Shown here: positions 36,190 to 44,374 of the stretch, in pieces
Numbering within the stretch: position 1 is the first letter of the stretch
Layout of the letters: each line of letters starts with the position of its first letter
DNA from: CAMYMQ01 sp963730305
GTDB taxonomy: Bacteria > Pseudomonadota > Alphaproteobacteria > Bin65
Reading direction: 5' to 3'
NCBI GenBank assembly: GCA_963730305.1
Contig: CAVSRB010000004.1
Location: 496,001 to 560,000 of the forward strand
DNA: 64,000 bases
The notes under the pieces: model-generated
What the model was told of the DNA's origin: nothing
Database searches by the model: none
Seen by the model: only the letters and a program-made list of their open reading frames with translations
Made by a program: the position numbers and the translations under genes

Positions 36190-36997
36190 TGAAATGGTCC
36201 GACCTGCAGCCCGAACCCGCAATCGTCGCGGCGCTCGATTATGCAGGTCCGCGACCCGAGAACAGTGGGCAAAACGAGAAGCGTCACTGGAGTGAGTTAT
36301 TCGCGAATGGTTGTGCGGTCGCGATTGCGATGCAAATGCGGGAGTCTTCGGTCAAGAACAAGAAGATCCTTCCGGTCACGCTGGACGGCGGGACGAACCG
36401 CTGACGCCCTTGGGAGCCGGGACATCGAAGCAAATCGACGTGACCGTGGCAGATCCCGTCCTTGGGCTGGAAATAGGCGTATCGCTCAAGGGATTGAATT
36501 TCAGGAATTCGAAAAGTGGGAATTTCGATAAGAACCTAACGGGGAGGCTCTACGAGCTTGGCGACGAAGTGCGACTGGTTCACGAACACCTGCCCCATGC
36601 ATTCATGGCGGGCGTTTTCTTCCTACCAATTCCAAGTACCGATGACAAAAGGACGGGAAGTTCCTCGTTCGCCCGAACAGTCGTAAAATTGAGGGAACGA
36701 ACTGGACGCCTGGACGTTGCTCTGGCCGGTCACGCACCGCGATGCGACATCGGCTATGTCGCCTTGTACACGACGGGTAATGAAGACAAGGGCTATCCGC
36801 CTGGAGTTGTTCGCTTCTTGAATGTGTCCGAGTCCCGCCTCGCAGGGGACGCCCCCCGCATTGCCGATACCCAATCCTTGAGCGAAGTCGTTCAACAGAT
36901 ATCGCCCAGGCGACGTATTCTGCCGATGAGGATCGGGCCCGCCAGAGGCGGACTGAACGCGCAGCTCCAAATGAATGCCAGACCAAACGCCGCATAG
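36189..36997 (+). CDS. Putative type II restriction endonuclease, one frameshift
   Basis: Its ATG overlaps the methyltransferase stop (TGATG). The first 70 residues (KWSDLQPEPAIVAALDYAGP..., ELFANGCAVAIAMQMRES) and, after a shift near 36395, the part LGAGTSKQIDVTVADPVLGL followed by EIGVSLKGLNF make one protein of about 268 residues. The D...E-x-x-x-S-x-K pattern is compatible with a PD-(D/E)xK nuclease core in which Ser or Leu stands near the second acidic position. I infer the endonuclease role mainly from its place between a C5 methyltransferase and vsr. The recognition sequence is unknown. Confidence 0.6.
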
Positions 36998-37017
36998 GCG
37001 TTTTCATCCGTCAAAAA

Positions 37018-37395
37018 ATGTCGAACCAAAGAAGGCGGGATACGGCGGCGGAGATGGGTGTCAGGCGAATTCTGCACTCTCACGGTTATCGGTATCGGGT
37101 CGATCATGCGATATCTGGCTCGAGCCGACGCGTCGATATTGCTTTCACACGACGCAAGGTTAGCCGTGTTCGTCGATGGATGTTTTTGGCACTCCTGCCC
37201 AATCCACGGCTCTTTGCCGAAGACGAACGGGGAATGGTGGCGAGAAAAATTGAACGCGAACGTTCGGCGTGACCGTGACACCGACGCGCAGCTATTTGCG
37301 AGGGGGTGGCGCGTGGTTCGTCTGTCTGGGAGCATGAAGAGCCAGCCAAAGCCGTGGAGCGCATCGTCGCGGCGCTCGACCGCTCCCAGACGTAA
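37018..37395 (+). CDS. vsr: Very short patch repair endonuclease Vsr, two frameshifts
   Basis: Three segments give a Vsr protein of about 125 residues. MSNQRRRDTAAEMGVRRILH and SHGYRYRVDHAIS lie in the ATG frame. A shift near 37155 leads to AVFVDGCFWHSCPIHGSLPK and NGEWWREKLNANVRRDRDTD, and a second shift near 37327 leads to RL-WEHEEPAKAVERIVAALD up to the TAA at 37393. FVDGCFWH is the family's catalytic/zinc region and WREKLNANVRRD the usual helix. Vsr nicks T:G mismatches produced by deamination of 5-methylcytosine, so it fits beside a C5 methyltransferase. Confidence 0.8.
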
Positions 37396-37535
37396 GCGAG
37401 TACTTGTGTGCAAGGTGTGTGCCGGCGCGGAAGGAGCACGGTCTGTTCTCTCTGACGAGGCGTTGAGAAAATCGATCGGGGCATCTCGTGCCTTGCCTCA
37501 CCCTCGGCCACACTGTCTGGCGACGCCTGCGCCCA

Positions 37536-37660
37536 ATAACCCTCGACCACTAAAACGCCGTCTGCGCCGCCCTCCCCCACACCACCCAGGTCGTCCAGTG
37601 GGGCGGCGCGCCTGTCTGGACGGTCGCGGGCAAGGTCTTCGCCATCGCTTTGGCGGGCGA
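37536..37660 (+). pseudogene. Decayed 5' copy of mmcQ/yjbR
   Basis: About 115 bases match the start of the intact gene at 40114, roughly nine in ten identical: ACCCTCGACNACTANAACGCC then CCGCCCTCCCCCACACCA. In this copy the start is ATA instead of ATG, and the sixth codon is TAA instead of TAC, so it cannot be translated. Similarity ends around GTCTTCGCCATCGC. It lies at the right edge of the restriction-modification island. Confidence 0.8.
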
Positions 37661-37713
37661 AGGACGGGCGCCATCGCTATAGTTCGGGTTCGCCCCCTTC
37701 GGAGACTTGCGCG

Positions 37714-39074
37714 ATGCCCGACACCCCCGCTGGCCCCGCCACCCCCTGGCAGCCAGCCGCCATCATCGACTGGCTCATCACGGACGGCCGCTTCGCCGAC
37801 GACCTCGACGCGCTCGTCTACCGGCTCGGCGCGCGGCTGCTTGCGGGCGGGGCGCCGGTGTGGCGGGTGCGGCTGTCGCTGCGCACGATCCATCCGCTGA
37901 TCACGTCGGTCACGTCGATCTGGGAGCGGGACAGCGCGGCGATCCAGCACGTCGCGTCGCCGCACGGCATCGAGGGCCGGGCCGGCTATGCGGGCAGCCC
38001 CCTGCTGACGATCGTGGAGACCCGGTCGCCGTTCCGGAAGCGGCTGGTCGAGGGCCTGTCGGGGGGTGGCCTGTCGGGGGGCGGCCTGTCCGGGGACGAC
38101 CACCAGGTGCTGCACGACCTGCGGGCGCGCGGCGCGACCGACTATTATGGGTTGCCCGTGCGGCTGACGGCCGAGCGGTTCGCCACGCTGGTCTTCGTCA
38201 CCGACGCGCCGGCCGGGTTCTCGGACGCCGACCTCGCGGCGTTCGACCGCATCGCCGTCGCGCTGGGGCCGATCGTCGAGGTGTTTCGCCTGGGGCAGCT
38301 CTCGCTCGCCGTCGCCGAGGCGTATCTCGGCAAGCGGACGGGGCGGCGGGTGCTGGAGGGCCGGATCGTGCGCGGCGACGTCGAGCGGCTCGACGCGGCC
38401 ATCCTGATGAGCGACATCCGCGACTGGACCGGCCTGAACGACCGGGTGCCGGCGGAGACGGCGATCGACCTGGCCAACCGCTGCTTCGACCTGCTGGCGG
38501 AGGCGGTCGACGCGCACGGCGGCGAGATCCTCAAGTTCGTCGGCGACGGCGTGCTCGCCGTCTTCCCCGCCGGCGACGACGATCCCGGCGCCGGCGGCGA
38601 CGATCCCGGCGCCGCCGGCGAGAGCGACCTCCGCGCTGAGGACGAGACCGACCCCCGAGTAGCCGATCCCGCGTGGCCGACGCCTGCCGCCGGGCGCTCG
38701 CCGCGGCGCGCGACGCGTTGCGGGCCGCCGACCGGTCGGACCTGCCGGCCGACGTACGGTTCGGCATCGGCCTCAACCGCGGCGAGGTTCTCTATGGCAA
38801 CGTCGGCGCCGCGTCCCGCCTCGACTTCACGGTGATGGGCCAGGCCGTGAACATCGCCGCCCGCATCGAAGGCCTGTGCGGGTCGACCGGCCGTCCCCTG
38901 CTGTTCTCGCAAGACTTCGCCGACGCCCTGTCCGAGCCTGCCGTGGCCGTCACCGAGGCCGTGCTCAAGGGGCAGCAGACCCCGACGACGGTCTACACCG
39001 TGGCCGAATATGGGGCCGAATACGGGGCCGAGCCCGGGGCCGGGCCCGGGGCGGGGGAGGCCGCGAGCCCCTAG
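37714..39074 (+). CDS. Class III adenylate/guanylate cyclase, one frameshift
   Basis: An N-terminal sensor-like region (about residues 1-200, GAF-like, WRVRLSLRTIHPLITSV) is followed by a class III catalytic domain: AAILMSDIRDWTGLNDRVPA with the first metal Asp, LLAEAVDAHGGEILKFVGDG with the second, then after a shift near 38672 DVRFGIGLNRGEVLYGNVG and DFTVMGQAVNIAARIEGLC. Between FPAG and the shift lies an acidic Gly/Asp/Pro insertion with a 20-base direct repeat. A further repeat (EYGAEYGAEPGAGPGAG) ends the protein. It would make cAMP or cGMP. The frameshift may be a sequencing error. Confidence 0.8.
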
Positions 39075-39466
39075 CCTCGCGCACGCCGCCGCGCCGGCGG
39101 CCGTCGAGCGCCGTAAGGTGGCTGTAAGGCTACGCCGCTTTATTGGGGCATGTTCAGGCACGACCCACGGGCGGGCACCACCATCAGATTCGGCATCCGA
39201 TCGAGGGTCGGCCGATTTGCGCGGGCGCGGTCCGTGGGCCGCGCCGTGCCGTCATGCGACTTGGGCGCCGAACCGTGACCCGCTACGGCCCGAATCGCGA
39301 AGCTGCCCGGGTGACGGCGGGTGAAGCGTGCCCGACTGCGGGCAGTACCGACACGAAACCCTGTCCCGATCCCGCCGGCGCCGCGTTTCGGGGCCGTCCG
39401 GGGATTGTCGACCCGGCGCGGCCACGGCGCGTCCGGCGCCAACCAAGCGAAGAAGGAGGAAGAAGA
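39075..39466. other. Intergenic region before the cupredoxin gene
   Basis: No convincing gene lies in these 392 bases. Open frames exist but have no motif and overlap freely. The AAGGAGGA ribosome binding site of the cupredoxin gene is at the right end. Confidence 0.45.
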
Positions 39467-39976
39467 ATGAACAAGATCCTGAAACACGTGAGTGTCTCGC
39501 TCGCCGCCTGCGCGCTCCTCGGCGCGCCCGGCGCGTCCGCCGCCTCCGCCGCCTCCACCCATCGGATGGCGCACACGACGGTGACGGTCACGCTGTGGAA
39601 CAAGAGCCCGATGGTGATGTCGACCAAGCTCGCCTATCCCCACAGGGGCAAGGGGAAGCCGGTCATGGGCATCAAGGCCGTCCCGGCGTCGGTGCCGGCC
39701 GGCGAGGTCACCTTCAACGCGACCAACACCTCGAAGGACCTGGTCCACGAGATGATCGTGATCCCCCTGGTCCACCCGGGCAAGCCGCTGCCCTACAGCA
39801 AGGGCGACGCCCGGGTCAAAGAGGACAAGGCCGGCGCCATCGGCGAGGTTTCCGAGCTCGACCCCGGCAAGTCCGGCAAGCTGACGCTCCACCTGAAGCC
39901 GGGCAAGTACCTGCTGATCTGCAACGTCGCCAACCACTTCGCGTCGGGCATGTGGACCCGGTTCACGGTCAAGTAG
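39467..39976 (+). CDS. Cupredoxin-domain copper protein, secreted
   Basis: The 169-residue precursor has a signal peptide (LKHVSVSLAACALLGAPGAS, cleaved near ASA). The mature part is a plastocyanin/azurin-type fold. The type 1 copper ligands are readable: His94 in LVHEMIV, and Cys152, His157 and Met162 in ICNVANHFASGMWTRF, with the usual C-x4-H-x4-M spacing. A strong ribosome binding site AAGGAGGA precedes the ATG. It is a periplasmic electron carrier or copper-binding protein; no partner oxidase is adjacent. Confidence 0.88.
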   Translation: MNKILKHVSVSLAACALLGAPGASAASAASTHRMAHTTVTVTLWNKSPMVMSTKLAYPHRGKGKPVMGIKAVPASVPAGEVTFNATNTSKDLVHEMIVIPLVHPGKPLPYSKGDARVKEDKAGAIGEVSELDPGKSGKLTLHLKPGKYLLICNVANHFASGMWTRFTVK

Positions 39977-40113
39977 CCTGACGGGCGCGGGCGGCGCTCC
40001 TGCCGTGGCCTCCGGCAGACGTTGTCGATCTCGGATCTGAGTGCGACGTTGGCGTGCTGGCGGGAGCGGGTGGCATACTCGCTCCTGCCATAGATTTCTG
40101 CGCCGATCGCCCG

Positions 40114-40525
40114 ATGACCCTCGACGACTACAACGCCTGCTGCGCCGCCCTCCCCCACACCAGCCACGTCGTCCAGTGGGGCGGCGCGCATGTCTGGAAG
40201 GTCGCGGGCAAGGTCTTCGCCATCGCCGGGTGGCGCGACGGATCCGCCGGCGCGGGCGGCCGGGGGCGAGGGGGACCCGGCACCGGCCGCGGACGTCGCC
40301 GTCACCTTCAAGGTCACGCCGATCGCCTTCGAGCTGCTCAAGGACGAACCGGGCCTGCGCCCCGCCCCCTATCTCGCGTCGCGCGGCCTGTCGTGGATCC
40401 AGTGGGTGTCCGGCGAGAGCCTGGACGACGCCGCGCTCGCGGAGCGGATCGCCGACAGCCACCGGCTGGTCGCCGCCGGGCTGTCGCAGAAGACGCGGCG
40501 CGCGCTGGGGCTCGAGGCACTGTGA
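40114..40525 (+). CDS. MmcQ/YjbR family DNA-binding protein, one frameshift
   Basis: TLDDYNACCAALPHTSHVVQ and WGGAHVWKVAGKVFAIAGW form the YjbR/MmcQ N-terminal half. After a shift between 40230 and 40290, VTFKVTPIAFELLKDEPGLR and YLASRGLSWIQWV follow as the family's C-terminal half, ending in SHRLVAAGLSQKTRRALG. The middle is GC-rich and low in complexity, where an indel is likely. The family has a two-layer fold with possible nucleic-acid or regulatory roles. A decayed copy of its 5' end lies at 37536-37660. Confidence 0.8.
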
Positions 40526-40559
40526 CGACGACGGGCGTGGCTGGCGCGGGAGGCGCGAG

Positions 40560-41433
40560 ATGACTGGCGACGCCACAGAGCCGTCGCCGGATTACGCGGA
40601 CTGGGTCGGCCGGCGGCAGGCGGCGCGCGACCATATCGGCGCCGGGCCGCTCGACCGGCTGAGCGCGACCCTGGACCGGGACGACCCGCCGGCCGCGCCG
40701 GGCGACCCGGTGCCGCCGCTCGGCCACTGGCTCTATTTCCTGCCGGGCGCGCCGCAGTCGGCGCTCGGCCCCGACGGGCATCCCCGGCGCGGCGGCTTCC
40801 TGCCGCCGATCCACGACCTGCCGCGGCGGATGTGGGCGGGCAGCCGGCTCGACGTTTCCCGGCACGCTGCGCGTCGGCATGGACGTGACCCGGACCTCGA
40901 CGATCGTCTCGGTCGAACGCAAGGTGGGGCGCGCCGGGCCGCTGGCCTTCGTCACCGTGCGCCACGAGATCGGCGAGCCGGGCGGGCCGGCGCTGGTGGT
41001 CGACGAGCACGACATCGTCTATCGCGGCCTCGACCAGATGGCGGTGAAACCCGCCGCCGACGCCGGGCCCCCGGGCGACTGGCGGCGCACCGTGACGCCC
41101 GACGCGGTGATGCTGTTCCGCTATTCCGCGCTGACCTTCAACGGCCACCGCATCCACTACGACCGCGACTACGTCACCAGGGTGGAGGGCTATCCCGGGC
41201 TGGTCGTCCACGGACCGCTGGTCGCGACCCTGCTGGTCGACCTGGTCCGCCGCCACCGGCCCGACGCGACGATCCGGTCGTTCGCCTTCCGCGCGCGCTC
41301 GCCCCTGTTCGACGGCCGGGCGATGACGGTCAACGGCGGCCCCCCCGACGCGGACGGCACGGTCGCGCTGTGGGCGGCGAACGACGCGGGCGGCCTGGCG
41401 ATGACGGCGACGGCCCGGCTCGACCCGGCGTAG
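40560..41433 (+). CDS. MaoC/HTD2-type acyl dehydratase, one frameshift
   Basis: The protein of about 290 residues fits the HTD2/mesaconyl-C4-CoA hydratase group. The first part (DYADWVGRRQAARDHIGAGP, LSATLDRDD, LGHWLYFLP, RRMWAGSRLDV) is the N-terminal hot-dog half. After a shift near 40853, GTLRVGMDVTRTSTIVSVER and LFRYSALTFNGHRIHYDRDY form the C-terminal half, where F-N-x-H-x-I-H-Y-D is the catalytic dehydratase motif. YPGLVVHGPLVATLLVDLV follows as in the family. Substrates are likely hydroxyacyl-CoAs or acyl-CoAs of a catabolic route, but none is indicated nearby. Confidence 0.83.
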
Positions 41434-41478
41434 CGCGGCGGGCGCGGCCTGGTATGGCGGCGGCGCCCGGGCGGGCTG

Positions 41479-41772
41479 CTAGTGCTCGCTGCGGCCGTAG
41501 CGGCTGCAGGACTGGTCGCACAGGCTCTGCTGCAGGCGGCATTCGCGGCGGTCACTGGCCCGCCGCGAGGCCCGGACGCAGGCGTAGTGCCGGTCGGCGC
41601 AAAACGAGAGGCACTGGCCGTAGTCGACCGCGTCGGGCGCCGGGTGCGGCGTGATGATGATCTGGGGCAGGCGCAGCCGCGGCCAGCCGTCGTCGGCGCG
41701 GGCCGCGGGCGGCGCAACGGACGCCAGCGCGAGCGCCAAGCCGAGACTTGCGAGCAGAACCAATCCTTTCAT
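41479..41772 (-). CDS. Small secreted cysteine-rich protein
   Basis: This 97-residue protein has a signal peptide (KGLVLLASLGLALALASVAP, cleaved near ARA) and a mature part with six Cys in the spacing C-x3-C-x6-C-x12-C-x6-C-x3-C (CLSFC, HYAC, RREC, SLCDQSC). The near-mirror symmetry suggests three disulfides and a compact helical hairpin similar in style to CHCH proteins. I do not recognise a family. It stands alone between two convergent plus-strand genes. Confidence 0.65.
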   Translation of the reverse strand: MKGLVLLASLGLALALASVAPPAARADDGWPRLRLPQIIITPHPAPDAVDYGQCLSFCADRHYACVRASRRASDRRECRLQQSLCDQSCSRYGRSEH

Positions 41773-41988
41773 GCCACGGGCTCCTGATCTTTGGTCGCGG
41801 TCGGGGCCGCGACGACGCGACCTGAACGCGATACGTCGTCATTATACGTCGTCGCACCGCGCCGGTATTTCCAGTCCGGCGAGTCGGTCATCGCGGCGAC
41901 CGGCCCCCCGCGTATCGCCGGGACGCCGATTCCGATAACGTGCCATGCTCGCCGATCCGGCGGGGCGTGAACACGGGGACCATAGCGC

Positions 41989-43281
41989 ATGCATCGCTCC
42001 GGCAACGAGGTATCGTTCTGGTCGGCCGTCTCGATCGGCATCGGCAGCATGGTCGGCGCGGGCATCTTCGCGCTGCTCGGCGAGGCCGGCGCGATCGCGG
42101 GCAGCGCGGTGTGGCTGTCCTTCCTGATCGGCGGCGGGGTCGCGCTGCTCAGCGGCTATTCGATGGGCCGGCTCGGGGCGCGCTATCCGGCCGCGGGCGG
42201 GGTCGTCGAATATCTCGTCCAGGCCTACGGCGTCGGCCGCTTCTCCGGCGCGATGAGCGTGATGATGTACATCGCGGCGCTGGTCGCGGTGTCGCTGGTG
42301 GCGCGCACTTTCGGCGCCTACGTCCACGCCCTGCTCCCCGCCGGCTCGCCGGGCTGGCTGATCGAGGTGTTCGCCGCGGCGATCGTGCTCGCCTTCATGG
42401 CCGTCAACCTCGACGGCGCCCGGGCGATGGCGCGGATGGAGAACATCATCGTGCTGATCAAGATGGCGGTGCTGGTCGGCTTCGTCGTCATGGGCATGAT
42501 GTACATCACGCCCGAGCGGCTGGCGCCCAGCCACTATCCGCCGGTGTCGCTGATCTTCTACGGCGTCGCGGTGACCTTCTTCGCCTACGAGGGCTTTCGC
42601 GTCGTCACCAACGCCGCCGAGGACATGCGCGACCCGGCCCGCACCCTGCCGCGCGCGATGATGACGGCGATCGCGCTGGTCATGATCCTCTACATCGGCG
42701 TCGCGATCAGCGTGTTCGGCAACCTGCCGCCACAGGAAGTGATCGCGGCCAAGGACTTCGCGCTCGCCGAAGCGACCAAGCCGATCCTCGGCCACGTCGG
42801 CTTCACCATCGTCGCCGTCGCCGCGCTGTTCGCCACCGCCTCGGCGATCAACGCCAGCCTCTACGCGGTGACCAACGTGACCTACCAGCTCGCCAAGCTG
42901 GGCGAGCTGCCGGCCGCCTTCACCAAGCCGATCGGCCATAGCCGCGAGGGGCTGGTGGTCAGTTCGCTGATCATCATCGTGCTGGCGGTGTTCTTCGACC
43001 TGTCGTCGATCGCGGTGATCGGCGCGCTGTCGATGCTGATCATCCACCTGACCGTGCATCTCGGCCACCTGCGGCTGCTCAAGGAGACCGGCGCCAGACC
43101 GGTCCTGGTCCTCCTCGCCGTCGCGGCCAGCGCGGGGGCGATCGCGCTGGGCGGGTTCCAGGTCGCCGAGACGCGGCCGATCCTGATCGCCTGGATCGTG
43201 GTGTTCTTCGTGCTGGCGGTGGTCGTCGAGGTCGCCCTCAACCGCCTGACCGCGCGCAGCGTCAAGGCGCGCGCCGAATGA
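41989..43281 (+). CDS. APC-family amino acid permease
   Basis: This 430-residue inner-membrane transporter has about twelve helices. The first helix contains SIGIGSMVGAGIFALLGEAG, the APC signature with the unwound G-S-M-V-G-A-G-I-F segment for the amino group of the substrate. FFAYEGFRVVTNAAEDMRDP is helix 6 with its acidic loop. ATASAINASLYAVTNVTYQL is helix 8. It belongs to the group of uncharacterised bacterial APC transporters, and the substrate is unknown. Confidence 0.88.
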   Translation: MHRSGNEVSFWSAVSIGIGSMVGAGIFALLGEAGAIAGSAVWLSFLIGGGVALLSGYSMGRLGARYPAAGGVVEYLVQAYGVGRFSGAMSVMMYIAALVAVSLVARTFGAYVHALLPAGSPGWLIEVFAAAIVLAFMAVNLDGARAMARMENIIVLIKMAVLVGFVVMGMMYITPERLAPSHYPPVSLIFYGVAVTFFAYEGFRVVTNAAEDMRDPARTLPRAMMTAIALVMILYIGVAISVFGNLPPQEVIAAKDFALAEATKPILGHVGFTIVAVAALFATASAINASLYAVTNVTYQLAKLGELPAAFTKPIGHSREGLVVSSLIIIVLAVFFDLSSIAVIGALSMLIIHLTVHLGHLRLLKETGARPVLVLLAVAASAGAIALGGFQVAETRPILIAWIVVFFVLAVVVEVALNRLTARSVKARAE

Positions 43282-43309
43282 TGGACCGCTCCGGTGACGC
43301 CGGCGTTTG

Positions 43310-44209
43310 CTACAGCCGCAGCCGCCCCGACGACTGCTCCAGCACCAGCGCCTCCGCCGCCGGGCGCGTCTCCAGCGCCTCGAGCAGGGCGCTCTCCGGC
43401 AGCGTCTCGTCGACCGGGTCGGTCCACACCTTGAGGTGCAGCAGGGCGTAGTCGCCGAAGGCGGTGATCATGGCGACGTCGGCGGCGTCGTGGCCGCGGA
43501 CCATCAGGATGCGGCCGATGCGCGGCGTGTTGTGGCGGGCGTCGAAGGCGTACCAGCGGCCCTCGAGGAAGACCTCGGCCCAGGCGCAGAAGTCGCCGGC
43601 GCCCTCGGCCTTGGCGCCGATGTCGCTGAGATAGCCGCTGGCGTAGCGGGCCGGCAGGTTCATCGCGCGGCACAGGGCGATGAACAGGTGGGCGAAGTCG
43701 CGGCACACGCCGGTGCCCTCGCGGAACACGTCGGTTGCGGTCTTGGTCGGCCGCCCGAAGCGGTAGTCGAACAGGACGTGGTTGTGGACCCAGTTGGAGA
43801 TCGCCTGGACCCGTGCCCAGCCCGGCGGCGTCTGGCCGAACAGCGACCAGGCGGTCTGGATGAACTCGTCGGTCTCGCAATAGCGGCTCGCCGTCAGGTA
43901 GGCGAGGGTCTCGACCGGCAGGTCCATGATCTCGTGCTGGCGGGCGTCCCAGTTGAATTCGTCGGGCGCGCCGGTGTCCTCGACGATGCAGTCCGACCAC
44001 AGCGTGGTCTCCCCGACCGGCGCCTCGACGCGGCCGCAGCGGTTGCCGAACAGGTCGGTATATTCCTGGACCCGCGTGTCCGGCTCGGTCCGGATATGGT
44101 CGGAGCCGATCATGCGCCGGGCGTTCGACGGGTGCGGATAGAGGGCGAGCAGCATGGGCGTCGGTTTCGGACAGTCGACCGTGAATTCGAAGCCGATGCG
44201 GATGAGAAT
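43310..44209 (-). CDS. Transglutaminase-like cysteine peptidase, possible ATT start
   Basis: The protein is a bacterial transglutaminase-like enzyme of about 299 residues: EGTGVCRDFAHLFIALCRAM carries the nucleophile Cys (151 counted from the ATG at 44155), and WYAFDARHNTPRIGR the Asp/His region. The residue before AWAEVFL, usually His, is Cys here. Homologous N-termini start about 18 residues above the ATG, and the frame there reads ILIRIGFEFTVDCPKPTPML without an ATG or GTG, but with an ATT at 44209 placed 5 bases after GAGGAGG. A rare ATT start or a sequencing error is possible. The ATG at 44155 would give a truncated but similar product. Confidence 0.75.
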   Translation of the reverse strand: MLIRIGFEFTVDCPKPTPMLLALYPHPSNARRMIGSDHIRTEPDTRVQEYTDLFGNRCGRVEAPVGETTLWSDCIVEDTGAPDEFNWDARQHEIMDLPVETLAYLTASRYCETDEFIQTAWSLFGQTPPGWARVQAISNWVHNHVLFDYRFGRPTKTATDVFREGTGVCRDFAHLFIALCRAMNLPARYASGYLSDIGAKAEGAGDFCAWAEVFLEGRWYAFDARHNTPRIGRILMVRGHDAADVAMITAFGDYALLHLKVWTDPVDETLPESALLEALETRPAAEALVLEQSSGRLRL

Positions 44210-44374
44210 GGGAGCCTCCTCGTTGGCAAGGCCGCCGATGCGAAGCGGGGCCGATGGGGTTTAGGTAAGGCGCGGCTGCAGGATTGCGAGGCGGCCGCCG
44301 CGTCGCCGCGCTGGCCGGCACGGTCTTCTGCCTGCTATTTTGTTCGACGTTGAACAGTTTCGGGAGGACTCACG

